Origin: Caulobacterales bacterium
Lineage (GTDB): Bacteria; Pseudomonadota; Alphaproteobacteria; Caulobacterales; Caulobacteraceae
Assembly: GCA_947475655.1 (NCBI GenBank)
Contig: CANJOB010000012.1
Coordinates: 1 to 32,752 of the forward strand
Direction of reading: 5' to 3'
DNA length: 32,752 nt
Shown one piece after another: positions 1-11,188 of this stretch. The stretch's first letter is position 1. Every line of letters begins with the position of its first letter. A program made the translations under genes and the position numbers. The notes beneath the pieces were generated by a model that worked only from the letters and a program-made list of their open reading frames with translations, was not told the origin of the DNA and made no database searches.

Positions 1-433
1 CAAGGACGTCTTCCCGGCCTTCAAGGCCAAGTACATCGACACCGGCCGGGTCAACTACGTGTTCCGCGAGTTCATCACCGCCCCGCCGCAGTTGGCCGCC
101 GCCGGCTTCCTGCTGGCCCGCTGCGCCGGCAAGGACAAGTACTTCGGCGTGCTCGATCAGGTGTTCCACGCCCAGGACGAGATCTTCCGCACCGGCGACA
201 TCCGCACCCCCCTGGTGGCCATCGCCGCCCAGGCCGGCCTGAGCGAGACCCAGTTCACCGCCTGCGTCTCCGACGAGAAGGCCCTGAACGCCCTGCAGAC
301 CCGGGTCGAGAAGTACGCCAAGGAAGCGCAGATCACCGGCACCCCGACCTTCGTGGTCAACGGGACCAAACTGGACGGCGAGCAGAGCCTGGCCAGCCTC
401 GACGCCGCCATCGCCAAGGCCGCGCCGAAGTAG
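1..433 (+). CDS. DsbA-family thiol:disulfide oxidoreductase / thioredoxin-like protein, 5'-truncated by window edge
   Basis: Open frame from nt 2 (KDVFPAFKAKYIDTGRVNYVFREFITAPPQ...) to TAG at 433; C-terminal 'GTPTFVVNGTKLDGEQ' is typical of DsbA-like thioredoxin folds; close paralog immediately downstream. Confidence 0.85.
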   Translation, partial: KDVFPAFKAKYIDTGRVNYVFREFITAPPQLAAAGFLLARCAGKDKYFGVLDQVFHAQDEIFRTGDIRTPLVAIAAQAGLSETQFTACVSDEKALNALQTRVEKYAKEAQITGTPTFVVNGTKLDGEQSLASLDAAIAKAAPK

Positions 434-549
434 GGCGAAACGCCTGTTGATAAGCGGGTCGCTGCGGCGCCGCCGCCCATCGACGGGCCTTGGAATCGAT
501 GTTTACTGCTCCCCTCCCGCGCCTGTGCGCGCGGCATGGATGAGAAACC

Positions 550-1155
550 TTGCGTAGCTTCCGCCGCCTGATCGCCTTCATTGGCTTGATGCTCTGCCTG
601 GCAGCGCCCGCGCTGGCCCAGCCGGTGACGGCCGACGACATGGTGCTCGGATCCGCTAACGCCAAGGTGACGGTGATCGAGTACGCCTCGCTCTCGTGCC
701 CGCACTGCGCCGCCTGGAACCGGGACGTCTGGCCGGCCTTCAAGGCCAAGTACGTCGACACCGGCCGGGTCCGCTTCGTGTACCGCGAATTCATCACCGC
801 CCCGCCGGAGCTGGCGGCCGGCGGCGCCCTGCTGGCCCGCTGCGCCGGTAAGGACAAATATTTCGAGGTGGTCGACGGGGTGTTCGCCGCCCAGCCGGAA
901 ATCTACCGCCGCCGCAATCTGGAAGGCCCCTTTACCGCCATCGCCGCCAAGGCGGGCATGAGCAAGGCCCAGATCGACGCCTGCTTGAGCGACCAGGGGG
1001 CGCTGCAGGCGCTGTACGGGCGGGTGGAGAGCTACGCCAACCTCGGCCAGATCGAGGCCACGCCGACCTTCGTTGTCAACGGGACTAAGCTGCCGGGCGA
1101 GCAAACCCTGGAAAAGCTCGACGCGGCCATCGCCGCCGCCCAGGCCGGGAAGTAG
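550..1155 (+). CDS. DsbA-family thiol:disulfide oxidoreductase with signal peptide (TTG start)
   Basis: Signal peptide MRSFRRLIAFIGLMLCLAAPALA, CPHC active site (SCPHCAAW), 'ATPTFVVNGTKL'. An in-frame TGA at 541 makes TTG at 550 the only plausible start. Confidence 0.88.
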   Translation: MRSFRRLIAFIGLMLCLAAPALAQPVTADDMVLGSANAKVTVIEYASLSCPHCAAWNRDVWPAFKAKYVDTGRVRFVYREFITAPPELAAGGALLARCAGKDKYFEVVDGVFAAQPEIYRRRNLEGPFTAIAAKAGMSKAQIDACLSDQGALQALYGRVESYANLGQIEATPTFVVNGTKLPGEQTLEKLDAAIAAAQAGK

Positions 1156-1164
1156 GCCAAGGCC

Positions 1165-4100
1165 GTGCACTTCCAGAAGCTTCGCCTCTCGGGTTTCAAG
1201 TCCTTCGTCGAAGGGACCGACTTCAAGATCGAGCCGGGCCTGACCGGAGTGGTCGGCCCCAACGGCTGCGGCAAGTCGAACCTGCTCGAAGCCCTGCGCT
1301 GGGTCATGGGCGCCAACAGCGCCAAGGCCATGCGCGCCGACGGCATGGACGACGTCATCTTCTCTGGCACCGGGGCGCGGCCGTCGCGCAACCACGCCGA
1401 GGTGGCCCTGACCATCGACAACAGCGAAGGCCGCGCGCCGGGCTTCCCCGACCCGGTGCTCGAAGTGGTGCGCCGCATCGACCGCGGCTCGGGCTCAACC
1501 TACCGCGTCAACGGCCGCGAGGTGCGCGCGCGCGACGTGCAGCTCTTGTTCGCCGACGCCTCCACCGGCGCCAACAGCCCGGCCCTGGTGCGCCAGGGGC
1601 AGATCTCCGAACTGATCGCCGCCAAGCCGCAAAACCGCCGCCGCATTCTCGAGGAAGCCGGCGGGGTGAGCGGACTGCACAGCCGCCGCCACGAGGCCGA
1701 GCTGCGCCTGCGCGCGGCGGAAGCCAACCTCGCCCGGCTCGACGACGTGGCCAAGGAGCTGGAGCAGACCCTGGCCCGCCTGCGCCGCGAGGCGCGGCAG
1801 GCGGAGAAGTACAAGCGGCTGGCGGCGCAGATCCGCAGCCTGCAGTCGGCCGTGCTGCACGCCCGCTGGGCCGCCGCGCGCGACGCCTTGGCCGCGTCTG
1901 AACAGGAAGCCGCCGCCGCCGCCGCCGCCGTCGAGGCCGCGACCCGCGAGGCCGCCGCCGCCAGCACCGCCGCCCTTGAGGCCGAGGCCGCGATCAAGCC
2001 GCTGCGCGACGAGGAGATGGTCGCCGCCGCCGTGCTGAACCAGCTGGCCATCGAGCGCGACCGCCTGGAGCACCAGGCCAAGGCGGCGCAGGAAGAGGCC
2101 GCGCGCCTGACCGCCGACCTGGCCCGCTCCGCCGCCGACCAGGCGCGAGAAGCCCAGATCGTCGAGGACGCCGGGACCGCCGTGACACGCCTGGCCGCCG
2201 AGCTGGCGCAGATCGAGGCCGCCATCGCCGCCGCCCCGGAAAACGAGCCGCGCCTGCGCGAAGCTTCGCAGGCCGCCGAGGCCGCCCGCGCCGCCGCCCA
2301 AGCGACCGTCGAGGCCCTGGCCGCCCGCATCGCCGCCGACGAGGCCGCCCGCGACGGCGCCGAGCAGCGGGTCGAGGACGCCCGCGTCCGCCTGGGCCGC
2401 GCCACTTGGGCGCTCGACATGGCATGCGAGGAGCGGGCCGAGATCGCCGCGATGACCGACCCGGCCCAGGGCGCCGCCCAGGCCACGTTCGATGAGGCCG
2501 AGCAGGCCTTGGCGCAGGCCCGCGCCGCGCTGGAGGCCGCCGAATCGGCGCGCGAACAGGCCGCCGCCGCCGAAGCTTCCGCCCGCCAGGAAGCCCGCGC
2601 CGCCGAAGACCAGCTCGGCCGGCTGAAGACCGAGGCCCGCGGCTTGGCCCAGCTCAGCGCGCCCCGCGCCGGCGGCGGCTACCCCAAGGCGCTGGACGCC
2701 GTGCAGCCCAAGCCCGGCCTGGAGGCCGCCCTGGCCGCCGCCCTGGGCGACGACCTTGACGCGGCCCTGGACGCCAAGGCCGCCGCCTATTGGGCCGGCC
2801 GCGATATGGCCGGCCCCGAATGGCCCAAGGGCGTCGAGCCCCTGGCCCCGCTGATCGGCGCCCCGGCGCAGCTTTCCACCCGCCTGGCCTTCACCGGCCT
2901 GGTCGACCGCACGGATGGCGAGCGGCTGCAACAGACCCTGCCGCCCGGCTGCCGGCTGGTGTCGCGCGAGGGCGATCTGTGGCGCTGGGACGGCTTCACC
3001 TCGCGCGCCGACGCGCCCCGCCCGGCGGCGATCCGGCTGGAGCAGCGCAACCGCCTCGCGCAGGTCGAGGGCGAGATCGAGGCCTTGGAGCCCAAGGCGC
3101 GCATCGCCGCCGAGACGCACCAGCAGGCCGCCCAGGCGATGCTCAACAGCGACGCCACCGTGCGCGAGGCCCGCCGCGGCCCGGCCGAAGCCGACCAAGC
3201 CCTGGCCAAGGCGCGCATGGGGCTGGAAGCCATCGCCCGCGAGGCCGCCCGCCGCGACGCCCGCCGCCAGTCGCTCGACGACACGGTCGCCCGCTTCGAG
3301 GCAGACAAGGCCGAGGCCGAGACCGCGCTTGCCGCCGCGCAAGCCGCGCTCGACGCCCTGGCCCCGGCGCAGGACAGCGCCGGCGACCTGGAAGCCGCCC
3401 GCGCCACGGCCACGGTTTCCCGCGAGGCCGCGTCCGAAGCCCGCGCCGAGCTGGACCGCGAGGTCGGCGAGCGGGCCGCACGCATCCGCCGCCGCGACGC
3501 CGCCGCCCAGGACCGCGACGACTGGGCCACGCGGGCCGCCGCCGCCGCCAAACGCCTGGCCGCCCTGGAGGCCGAGAGCGTCAAGACCACCGCCGCCCTG
3601 GCCACAGCCAAGACCGCGCCCGAGGCGCTGCAGGCCAAGCACGCGACGCTGCTCGACCAGTTCTCCGTCGCCGAGGCGCGCCGCGCCAAGTCGTCCGACG
3701 CCCTGGCCGCCGCGGAGAACACCCGCAACGAGGCCGACCGCGCCGTGCGCGCCGCCGACGCCCAGGCCGCCGAGACGCGCGAAATCCGCGCCGCCCTCGC
3801 CGAGCGGCTCGATGCCGCCCGCGAGCGCCTGAACGAGACCGCCGCGCGCATCCGCGAGACCGCGCACATGGAGCCGCAGGCCCTGGGCCAGCAGCTGGCC
3901 GACGAGGCTGTGGCCATCCCCGGCGACGGGGCCGGCATGGAGCTGCACCTGGTCAATCTGGAGCAGGACCGCGACGCCATCGGCCCGGTCAACCTGCGCG
4001 CCGAGGAAGAGGCCGGCGAGCAGGCCGCGCGCCTGGACGCCCTGCGCAGCGAGCGCTCGGACCTGTCGAAGGCGGTGGCGCGCCTGCGCGAAGGCATCGA

Positions 4101-4602
4101 AGCCCTCAACGCCGAGGGACGCGAGCGGCTGATGGCGGCCTTCACCGTCATCGACGGCCACTTCCGCACCCTGTTCGCCGCCCTGTTCGATGGCGGCCAG
4201 GCCGAGCTTCGCCTGGTCGAATCGGACGACCCGCTGGAGGCGGGGCTAGAAATCTACGCCTGCCCGCCCGGCAAGCGCCTGGCGTCGATGAGCCTGATGA
4301 GCGGCGGCGAGCAGGCCTTGACCGCCAGCGCCCTGATCTTCGGCGTCTTCCTGGCCAATCCGGCGCCGATCTGCGTGCTGGACGAAGTCGACGCGCCGCT
4401 GGACGACGCCAACGTCGACCGCTTCTGCAACATGCTGGATGAGATGCGCCGGCGCACCAATACCCGCTTCATCGCCATCACCCACAACGCGGTGACCATG
4501 AGCCGGATGGACCGCCTGTTCGGCGTCACCATGCCCGAGCGCGGGGTCTCGCAACTGGTCTCGGTCGACCTGCGGGCGGCCGAAGCGCTTGCGGCGCAGT
4601 AA
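1165..4602 (+). CDS. smc: Chromosome segregation protein SMC
   Basis: Walker [10 protein letters not shown], long Ala/Glu/Arg coiled coils, ABC signature LMSGGEQ, Walker [14 protein letters not shown]; 1145 aa; GTG start. Confidence 0.96.
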   Translation: MHFQKLRLSGFKSFVEGTDFKIEPGLTGVVGPNGCGKSNLLEALRWVMGANSAKAMRADGMDDVIFSGTGARPSRNHAEVALTIDNSEGRAPGFPDPVLEVVRRIDRGSGSTYRVNGREVRARDVQLLFADASTGANSPALVRQGQISELIAAKPQNRRRILEEAGGVSGLHSRRHEAELRLRAAEANLARLDDVAKELEQTLARLRREARQAEKYKRLAAQIRSLQSAVLHARWAAARDALAASEQEAAAAAAAVEAATREAAAASTAALEAEAAIKPLRDEEMVAAAVLNQLAIERDRLEHQAKAAQEEAARLTADLARSAADQAREAQIVEDAGTAVTRLAAELAQIEAAIAAAPENEPRLREASQAAEAARAAAQATVEALAARIAADEAARDGAEQRVEDARVRLGRATWALDMACEERAEIAAMTDPAQGAAQATFDEAEQALAQARAALEAAESAREQAAAAEASARQEARAAEDQLGRLKTEARGLAQLSAPRAGGGYPKALDAVQPKPGLEAALAAALGDDLDAALDAKAAAYWAGRDMAGPEWPKGVEPLAPLIGAPAQLSTRLAFTGLVDRTDGERLQQTLPPGCRLVSREGDLWRWDGFTSRADAPRPAAIRLEQRNRLAQVEGEIEALEPKARIAAETHQQAAQAMLNSDATVREARRGPAEADQALAKARMGLEAIAREAARRDARRQSLDDTVARFEADKAEAETALAAAQAALDALAPAQDSAGDLEAARATATVSREAASEARAELDREVGERAARIRRRDAAAQDRDDWATRAAAAAKRLAALEAESVKTTAALATAKTAPEALQAKHATLLDQFSVAEARRAKSSDALAAAENTRNEADRAVRAADAQAAETREIRAALAERLDAARERLNETAARIRETAHMEPQALGQQLADEAVAIPGDGAGMELHLVNLEQDRDAIGPVNLRAEEEAGEQAARLDALRSERSDLSKAVARLREGIEALNAEGRERLMAAFTVIDGHFRTLFAALFDGGQAELRLVESDDPLEAGLEIYACPPGKRLASMSLMSGGEQALTASALIFGVFLANPAPICVLDEVDAPLDDANVDRFCNMLDEMRRRTNTRFIAITHNAVTMSRMDRLFGVTMPERGVSQLVSVDLRAAEALAAQ

Positions 4603-4677
4603 CGCAGCTTTTGGCCAGGCTTTGAGGTGGTCTGATACAATATAGATTTCCGTAACTTAGCGCGTCGCGGGCCAGCC

Positions 4678-4704
4678 TTGACGCACCGCCCTCGCCCCTA
4701 TAGG
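4678..4704 (+). promoter_or_regulatory. Candidate housekeeping promoter for the atp (F0) operon
   Basis: TTGACG (4678-4683), 15-nt spacer, TATAGG (4699-4704), about 60 nt upstream of the preferred atpI ATG (4765). Motif only. Confidence 0.35.
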
Positions 4705-4764
4705 TTCCGCCGCGATCAAGCCCGGACCGGGAACGCCCGGCCGCCATCGGACCTGACCGCTTCC

Positions 4765-5166
4765 ATGCAAACGCCGGAAGAAAACGGGGCCGACGATCCC
4801 CAGCACGAGGCGCTTTCGCGTCTTGAGCAAAGGATCGGCGCCTTCGAGGCGAAGCGGCGCCTGGCCAAGGGCGCGGGCCTGGCGACCGAGAGTGGTGCGG
4901 CGGACGGCTATCGCCTTCTGGCCAACCTGATCGGTGGCGTGCTGTGTGGGCTGGCGTTCGGCTGGTTGTTCGATCACTTCGCGCACTCAAGTCCCTGGGG
5001 CTTGGTCGGCGGTCTGCTGATCGGAACCGGGCTGGGCGTGTACACGGTGGTCCGGAGCGCGAGCCGGATGTCGCAGGGCAGATCAGCCCCTTCCGCCGCT
5101 CCGGCGGTCGATGATGATGAAGACGACGACACGCCCGGGATTTTCGGGCCGAAACTTGGGGACTGA
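4765..5166 (+). CDS. atpI: ATP synthase accessory protein AtpI
   Basis: MQTPEENGADDPQHEALSRLEQRIGAFEAKRR...; two hydrophobic helices (LANLIGGVLCGLAFGWLFDHF, WGLVGGLLIGTGLGVYTVVRSA); first gene of the F0 operon. ATG at 4765 preferred over the track's TTG at 4678. Confidence 0.85.
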   Translation: MQTPEENGADDPQHEALSRLEQRIGAFEAKRRLAKGAGLATESGAADGYRLLANLIGGVLCGLAFGWLFDHFAHSSPWGLVGGLLIGTGLGVYTVVRSASRMSQGRSAPSAAPAVDDDEDDDTPGIFGPKLGD

Positions 5167-5173
5167 CGACTAG

Positions 5174-5962
5174 ATGGCCGCCATCGATCCGATGCACCAG
5201 TTCGCGATCAAGACGATCGTGAAACTGCCGCCGGTCAACGTTCCGGGTCTGGGGGCGATCGACATCTCGATCACCAATTCGATCCTGTGGATGGCCATCG
5301 CCGCCGTGGTGGTGATCGGCTTCATGGCCAGCGCCGCCAAGGGCAGTGTCGTGCCGGGCCGTCTGCAGGTGGTGGGCGAGAGCCTCTACGGCCTGGTCGC
5401 CGGCCTCGCCAGCTCGATCATCGGCCACGATGGCAAGAAGTACATGCCGTTCGTCTTCACACTGTTCTCCTTCATCCTGGCCATGAACGTGCTCGGCATG
5501 TTCATCGTCCCCTTCACCCCGACCTCGCAGATCGCCGTGACGGCGACCCTGGCGCTGCTGACCATCCTGACAGTGGTCATTGTCGGCTTCGCCAAGAATG
5601 GCCTGGGCTTCTTCAAATTGTTCTTCCCGTCGGGCGTGCCGTGGCCGCTTCTATTCCTGATGGTGCCGATCGAGATCATCTCCTTCCTGGTGCGCCCCGT
5701 CACCCTGGCGCTGCGGTTGTTCGGCAACATGCTGGGCGGCCACGTGGTGCTGAAGATCTTCGCCGCCTTCGTGGTGTCGCTGGGCGCGCTCGGCGCCACG
5801 GGCGGCCTGGCCAGCCTCGGCTTCGTCGGCGCCGGCATTTCGCTGGGTTCGGTCGTCGCCCTGACCGCGCTGGAATTCGTGGTCGCCTTCCTGCAGGCCT
5901 TCGTCTTCGCGGCGCTGACCTGTGTGTACCTGAACGACGTCGTCAACCTGCACAGCCACTGA
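5174..5962 (+). CDS. atpB: F0F1 ATP synthase subunit a
   Basis: Subunit a motifs 'RPVTLALRLFGNMLGGHVVLKI' and C-terminal 'EFVVAFLQAFVFAALTCVYLNDVV'. Confidence 0.97.
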   Translation: MAAIDPMHQFAIKTIVKLPPVNVPGLGAIDISITNSILWMAIAAVVVIGFMASAAKGSVVPGRLQVVGESLYGLVAGLASSIIGHDGKKYMPFVFTLFSFILAMNVLGMFIVPFTPTSQIAVTATLALLTILTVVIVGFAKNGLGFFKLFFPSGVPWPLLFLMVPIEIISFLVRPVTLALRLFGNMLGGHVVLKIFAAFVVSLGALGATGGLASLGFVGAGISLGSVVALTALEFVVAFLQAFVFAALTCVYLNDVVNLHSH

Positions 5963-6007
5963 CGGCCCCACATCAACCCGTCTCATCTCTTATAAGGAAC
6001 TCGACCC

Positions 6008-6232
6008 ATGGAAGCAGAAGCCGCCAAATACATCGGCGCCGGCCTGGCGATGCTGGGCATGATCGGGGCCGGCATCGGCCTGGGCATCCTGTTCGGCAAC
6101 TACCTGTCGGCCGCGATCCGCAACCCGTCGGCCGCCGCCGGCGAACGCCCGATGCTGTTCCTGGGCATGGCGCTGACCGAAGCCCTGGGCATCTTCGCCC
6201 TCGTGATCGCCTTCATCATCCTGTTCGTCTAA
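6008..6232 (+). CDS. atpE: F0F1 ATP synthase subunit c
   Basis: 74 aa: 'GAGLAMLGMIGAGIGLGILFGNYLSAAIRNPSAA...FLGMALTEALGIFALVIAFIILFV'. Confidence 0.97.
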   Translation: MEAEAAKYIGAGLAMLGMIGAGIGLGILFGNYLSAAIRNPSAAAGERPMLFLGMALTEALGIFALVIAFIILFV

Positions 6233-6242
6233 GGCCGTATCG

Positions 6243-6776
6243 ATGGCCGAACCGGCGCACACCCAGGCAGCGGCGGAGCACGTCTCCGCCGGCGGTCTCC
6301 CGCAATTCGACCCGGCCTGGTGGCCGGGCCAGATCGTCTGGGTGCTGATCATCTTCGCGGTGCTCTACGTGGCCCTGTCGAAGCTGGTGCTGCCGCGCGT
6401 CGGCGGGGCCATCGACAACCGCGCCAAGGTCATCGCCGACGACATCGCCGACGCCCGGGCCCTGCGCGACGAGGCCCAGGCCCAAGCGGCGGAAGCCGAG
6501 GCGCAGACCAAGGCCGCTCGCGCCCAATCGCTGAAAACCGCGTCCGAAGCCAAGGCCAAGGCCGCGGCGGAAGCGGCGGCCCGCGACGCGGAGCAGGAAG
6601 CAGACCTGAACGCCAAGCTCGATGCCGCCGAGGCGCAGATCCGCGTCGCCCGCGACAAGGCGATGAAGAACGTCTCGACCATCGCCGCCGAAACCGCCCA
6701 GGCCATCACCGCCCGCCTGACCGGCAAGGCGGCCACCGACGCCGAGGTCAAGTCGGCCCTGGCCAAGATCGCTTAA
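6243..6776 (+). CDS. atpF': F0F1 ATP synthase subunit b'
   Basis: '[47 protein letters not shown]' plus a long charged helix; position between atpE and atpF. Confidence 0.93.
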   Translation: MAEPAHTQAAAEHVSAGGLPQFDPAWWPGQIVWVLIIFAVLYVALSKLVLPRVGGAIDNRAKVIADDIADARALRDEAQAQAAEAEAQTKAARAQSLKTASEAKAKAAAEAAARDAEQEADLNAKLDAAEAQIRVARDKAMKNVSTIAAETAQAITARLTGKAATDAEVKSALAKIA

Positions 6777-6783
6777 GGAGCCG

Positions 6784-7293
6784 GTGGTGGAAGAAAGTCT
6801 GTTTTCCCTGACCAACCCGGAGTTCTGGGTCCTGGTCGCCCTGCTGGTCTTCATCGGCCTGCTGGTCTGGATGAAGGTGCTGCCGGGCGCGCTGTTCAAG
6901 GCGCTCGACGCCAAGACGGCGCAGATTCAGGCCGAACTGGACGAGGCCCGCGCCCTTCGTGAGGAAGCCCAATCCCTGCTGGATTCGGTGAAGACCCAGC
7001 GCGAGGCGGCCGAGGTCCAGGCCCGCGAGATGCTGGCCGCCGCGAAGGACGAGGCCGCGCGACTCGCCGTCGAGGCCAAGGTCAAGCTGGAACAGACCGT
7101 GGCCCGCCGCGCCGCCCTGGCCGAGCGCAAGATCGAAGCCGCGGGGGCCGAGGCCGCCGCCCAGGTGAAGGCCGCCGCCGTCGACATGGCCGCCCAGGCC
7201 GCCGAATCCATCCTGGCCGCGCGCCTGGCCGGCTCGAAGACCGACGCCCAGACCGACCGGGCCATCGGCGAGATCGCTTCCAAGCTTCAGTAG
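6784..7293 (+). CDS. atpF: F0F1 ATP synthase subunit b
   Basis: N-terminal TM '[25 protein letters not shown]' followed by a long amphipathic helix; last gene of the F0 operon; GTG start. Confidence 0.93.
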   Translation: MVEESLFSLTNPEFWVLVALLVFIGLLVWMKVLPGALFKALDAKTAQIQAELDEARALREEAQSLLDSVKTQREAAEVQAREMLAAAKDEAARLAVEAKVKLEQTVARRAALAERKIEAAGAEAAAQVKAAAVDMAAQAAESILAARLAGSKTDAQTDRAIGEIASKLQ

Positions 7294-7297
7294 CCCC

Positions 7298-7323
7298 CTC
7301 ATCCCGGCATTCGCCGGTATGAG
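7298..7323. terminator. Candidate bidirectional hairpin between convergent atpF and PGPGW ORF
   Basis: CTCATcCCGGC-ATTC-GCCGGtATGAG stem-loop between two convergent stop codons; no clear U-tract. Confidence 0.45.
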
Positions 7324-7332
7324 CGTGATGGC

Positions 7333-7755
7333 CTAAGCCGTCCTCACCTTGCGCTGCGCCCGACGCCGCATCGAGCGGCGCAGGCGGCCGCAGACGCGCC
7401 AGCGGACCGGCAGGACCAGACGCTCCATCCTCAGCACCTGTTGCCAGGCGACGGGCATGACCTCCGGCTCGCGCCGTAGCAGACGGCGAATCGGGAACAC
7501 CAGCCGCGGGTGGGCGCGCTGGAAGCGGACGAACCGGCGCTTGGCCGCGAACGAGTTGCGCAACACGATCATCAGCCCGACGACGATGACCGGAATGCCG
7601 CCCGGGCCGGGCAGGGGCGAGATGGCGATGCCGAGCACCACCACCGCCAGGCCGACGGCAAGCAGCACCCAACGCGACAGCCGCGTTAGCAGCTCCCGTG
7701 CGAATTCGTCGGCTTCTGATCGACGATGGATGGGCATGACGAAGGCGAGGAGCAT
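7333..7755 (-). CDS. Small membrane protein, PGPGW-type putative transmembrane family
   Basis: Hydrophobic segment with 'ISPLPGPGGIPVIVVGLMIVLRNS', characteristic of the PGPGW family. Confidence 0.65.
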   Translation of the reverse strand: MLLAFVMPIHRRSEADEFARELLTRLSRWVLLAVGLAVVVLGIAISPLPGPGGIPVIVVGLMIVLRNSFAAKRRFVRFQRAHPRLVFPIRRLLRREPEVMPVAWQQVLRMERLVLPVRWRVCGRLRRSMRRRAQRKVRTA

Positions 7756-7890
7756 GATCTTTGTTGATGTGACAAGGGCGAAAGGCCGGAGGCTTCGAAC
7801 ATCGAAGCTGGGCCACGCGCTGTGCTGATATGTGTCCGAGGCAACGGACCGTAAAGACCCCTGTTCCTGGAGGACTACGCGCGGCCTCCG

Positions 7891-9474
7891 CTATTCATCC
7901 GCACGTGGCTGCGGCGCCACAGGAACCCAGCGCAGTTGTGGCTTTCTTGCCGCAAGGGTTTCGTCCAGCCGGCGCACCGGCGCCAGGTGCGGCGCGGCGG
8001 TAAAACGGCTCCGGTCCCCGCCCTTCGTGGCCCCGGCCAGGGCCAGGACGGCGTCGCAGAAGCGGTCCAGCTCGGCGCGGCTCTCGGTCTCGGTCGGCTC
8101 GATCAGCATCGCCCCGTGCACCACCAGGGGGAAGTACATGGTCATGGGGTGGAAGCCCTCGTCGATCAGGGCCTTAGAAAAATCCAGCGTGGTGACGCCG
8201 GTCCCCTCCAGCCAGGCATCGTCGAACAGGGCCTCGTGCATGCAGGGGCCGCTGTAGGGCGCTGACAGAACCCCGCTCAAGCGCGCCTTGAGGTAGTTGG
8301 CGTTCAGCACCGCGTCCTTCGCCACCTGCGCCAGGCCGTCCGCGCCGTGGCTGAGCATGTAGGCGTAGGCGCGGGTGAACATGCCCATCTGGCCGTGGAA
8401 GGCGGCCATGCGGCCGGTCCCGACCTCGGCGTCGTCTTCCTCCAGCCTCAAGCCCTCGCCGTCGGCGACGATCCAGGGCCTGGGCGCGAACGGCGCGAGC
8501 GCGGCGCTGAGCACCACCGGCCCGGCGCCCGGCCCGCCGCCGCCGTGCGGGGTGGAGAAGGTTTTGTGCAGGTTGATGTGCATGGCGTCGACGCCGAGGT
8601 CGCCCGGGCGCACCCGGCCGACAATGGCGTTGAAGTTGGCACCGTCGCCTTAGAAGTATGCCCCCGCCGCGTGGGTCAGGCGGGCGATCTCGATCGCTTC
8701 GCGCTCGAACAGGCCGCAGGTGTTGGGGTTGGTCACCATCACCGCCGCCACATCGCCGTTCAGCTTGGCGGCCAGATCGGCGATGTCGACGCGGCCATCG
8801 CTAGTCTGTTTGATCTCGACCACGCCGTAGCCGGCCAGGGCCGCTGTGGCGGGGTTGGTGCCGTGGGCGGATGCGGGCACCAGCACGGTCTTGCGATGGC
8901 CTTCGCCCTTGGCCTCGTGCGCGGCGCGGATCGCCAGCAGGCCGCACAGCTCGCCATGCGCCCCGGCGCGCGGGGGCAGGGCCACGGCGGGCATGCCTGT
9001 GAGGACGCTGAGCCAGCGCGCGACTTCGCTCATCAAGCGCAGGGCGCCCTGCACGGTCGACTGCGGTTGCAGCGGGTGGATGTCGGAAAGCGCCGGTAAC
9101 CGCGCCATGGCCTCGTTGAGGCGCGGGTTGTGCTTCATGGTGCAGGAGCCGAGCGGGTAGAGCGCCAGGTCGATGGCGTGGTTCTTCTGGCTCAGCCGCA
9201 CGTAGTGGCGCACCGTCTCCGGCTCCGACAGACCGGGCAAGCGCAGCGGCGCGGTGTGGATCAGGCCGGCAAGGTCCGAAAGGTCGGCGGCCTCCGCGTC
9301 CTCCGGCAGGTCGACGCCGGTCTTGTCCCACTGGGCGGGGTCGTCCCCGGCCAGCTCGAAGATCAGCGGCTCGTCCTGCAGCAGGCCGCGCCCGCCGTTG
9401 AGGGAGGCGAAGCCCTCGGGCTCCGGCAGGGCGTCCTCGGGCCGGGTCGGCCGGCCGATGCTGACCGCGTTCAT
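7891..9474 (-). pseudogene. gcvPB: Glycine dehydrogenase (decarboxylating) subunit 2, interrupted by in-frame TAA at 8650-8652
   Basis: Two same-frame ORF pieces: [21 protein letters not shown]...[60 protein letters not shown].... Start ATG at 9474 overlaps the gcvPA stop; both pieces match P-protein subunit 2. Confidence 0.9.
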
Positions 9475-10805
9475 GGCAGGACTCCCTCGATGGCCTTGGT
9501 CACCGCCGTGATGTCTTCGTCGGTGCAGGTCTCGGTCGCCGCCATCAGCAGCACGTCGTCGAAGCCGCGGCTGAGGCGCGAGATGGGCACCCCCGCCAGC
9601 ACGCCGTCGGCGGCCAACCGTTCGACCACCCGCGCGGCATCCACCGGCAGGCGCACGGCGATCTCGTTGAAGAAGCGGGGTGTCAGCACCTCCATCCCGG
9701 GCAGGGCGGCCATGGACCGCGCCAGCCGCCGCGCCTTGGCGTGGTTGAGCATGGCCAGATCCTTGAGGCCGGTTTGGCCCAGCAGGGTCAGGTGCATGGT
9801 GAAGGCCAGGGCCACCAGGCCGCTGTTGGTGCAGACGTTCGACGTCGCCTTCTCGCGGCGGATGTGCTGCTCTCGGGTCGATAGGGTGAGGACAAAGCCG
9901 CGCTTGCCGTCGGCGTCCAGGGTCTGGCCGCACAGGCGCCCCGGCATCTGCCGCAGGAACTGCTGCCGCGCGGAGAAGAGGCCCAGGTACGGCCCGCCGA
10001 AGTTCAGGGCGCCGGCAAGCGACGCGCCCTCGGCGGCGGCGATGTCGGCCCCCATCTCGCCGGGCGATTTCAGCAGCGCCAGCGAGAGGGATTCCGTCGT
10101 GACGCAGATCAGCAGGGCGCCGGCGGCGTGGGCGGCCTCCGCGATGGCGCTGACGTCGGTGACCGTGCCGAACAGGTTGGGGGTCTGCACCACCACGCAG
10201 GCGACATCCGGTCCGATGGAATCCGCCACAGCGGCCTCGCCGTCGACGGCGAGCGGCAGGGCCTCGATCACCATGCCCGCCGCCGTGGCCAGGGTCTGGA
10301 TCGTCTGGGCGTAGTGCGGGTGCAGCCCGCCCGACAGCACCGCCCTCTTGCGCCCGGTGATGCGGCTGGCCATCAGCACCCCTTCGGCGGCGGCGGTGGA
10401 GCCATCGTAGAGCGAGGCGTTGGCGACATCGAGCCCAGTCAGGGCGCAGACCTGGGTCTGGAACTCGAACAGGGCCTGCAAGCTGCCCTGGCTGATCTCC
10501 GGCTGGTACGGGGTGTAGCTGGTCAGGAACTCGCTGCGCTGGATCAGGTGGTCGACGGACGCCGGGATGTGATGGCGATAGGCGCCGGCGCCGCAGAAGA
10601 ACGGTCCCGCCCCCGCCGCGTGATTCTTGGCCCCCAGGCTTTCCAGCGCGCGCCGCACCTGCAGCTCGCCCGCGTGCGGCGGCAGGTCGACCAGGCCGTC
10701 CAGCAGGGAGCCGCCGGCGTCCTCGAACAGGGCGTCGACGGACGGGGCGCCGATGACGGCGAGCATCTCGCCGCGGTCATGGTCGGTGAGGGGCAGGTAG
10801 CGCAT
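9471..10805 (-). CDS. gcvPA: Glycine dehydrogenase (decarboxylating) subunit 1
   Basis: [29 protein letters not shown]...'[42 protein letters not shown]'; within gcv operon. Confidence 0.96.
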   Translation of the reverse strand: MRYLPLTDHDRGEMLAVIGAPSVDALFEDAGGSLLDGLVDLPPHAGELQVRRALESLGAKNHAAGAGPFFCGAGAYRHHIPASVDHLIQRSEFLTSYTPYQPEISQGSLQALFEFQTQVCALTGLDVANASLYDGSTAAAEGVLMASRITGRKRAVLSGGLHPHYAQTIQTLATAAGMVIEALPLAVDGEAAVADSIGPDVACVVVQTPNLFGTVTDVSAIAEAAHAAGALLICVTTESLSLALLKSPGEMGADIAAAEGASLAGALNFGGPYLGLFSARQQFLRQMPGRLCGQTLDADGKRGFVLTLSTREQHIRREKATSNVCTNSGLVALAFTMHLTLLGQTGLKDLAMLNHAKARRLARSMAALPGMEVLTPRFFNEIAVRLPVDAARVVERLAADGVLAGVPISRLSRGFDDVLLMAATETCTDEDITAVTKAIEGVLP

Positions 10806-10806
10806 G

Positions 10807-11172
10807 TCAGAGTGTTTCCAGGAAAGCTTCGTAGGCGGCGCGGTCCATCAGGGCGTTGATGGCGGTCGGGTCGGCGGGCTTGAGCTTTACAAGCCAGCCG
10901 CCGGCTTCCGGCATGGCGTTGACCTGGTCGGGTTCAGCGGAGACGGCGTCGTTGACCTGCACCACCGTGCCGCCGATCGGCGAATAGACGTCGGAGGCGG
11001 CCTTGACGCTCTCGACCACCGCCATGGCCTCGCCGGGGCTCAGCGCCTTGCCGATGGCCGGCAGTTCGACGAACACCACGTCGCCCAGGGCGTTGGCCGC
11101 ATAGGCGGTGATCCCGACGGTGGCGACCTCGCCGTCGAGCTCGACCCATTCGTGATCCTTGGTGAAGCGCAT
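10807..11172 (-). CDS. gcvH: Glycine cleavage system H protein
   Basis: '[68 protein letters not shown]' with lipoyl-lysine motif (ESVKAASD). Confidence 0.97.
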   Translation of the reverse strand: MRFTKDHEWVELDGEVATVGITAYAANALGDVVFVELPAIGKALSPGEAMAVVESVKAASDVYSPIGGTVVQVNDAVSAEPDQVNAMPEAGGWLVKLKPADPTAINALMDRAAYEAFLETL

Positions 11173-11188
11173 CGGGTCTCTCTCCGGC

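Noticed and set aside
1495-4161. 888-aa minus-strand ORF antisense to smc
   Set aside because: Gly/Leu/Arg-rich low-complexity mirror of an Ala/Glu-rich coiled-coil gene in high-GC DNA; typical spurious antisense frame.
2790-4442. 550-aa plus-strand alternative frame in smc
   Set aside because: Arg/Pro/Gly-rich shadow frame overlapping a convincing SMC ORF.
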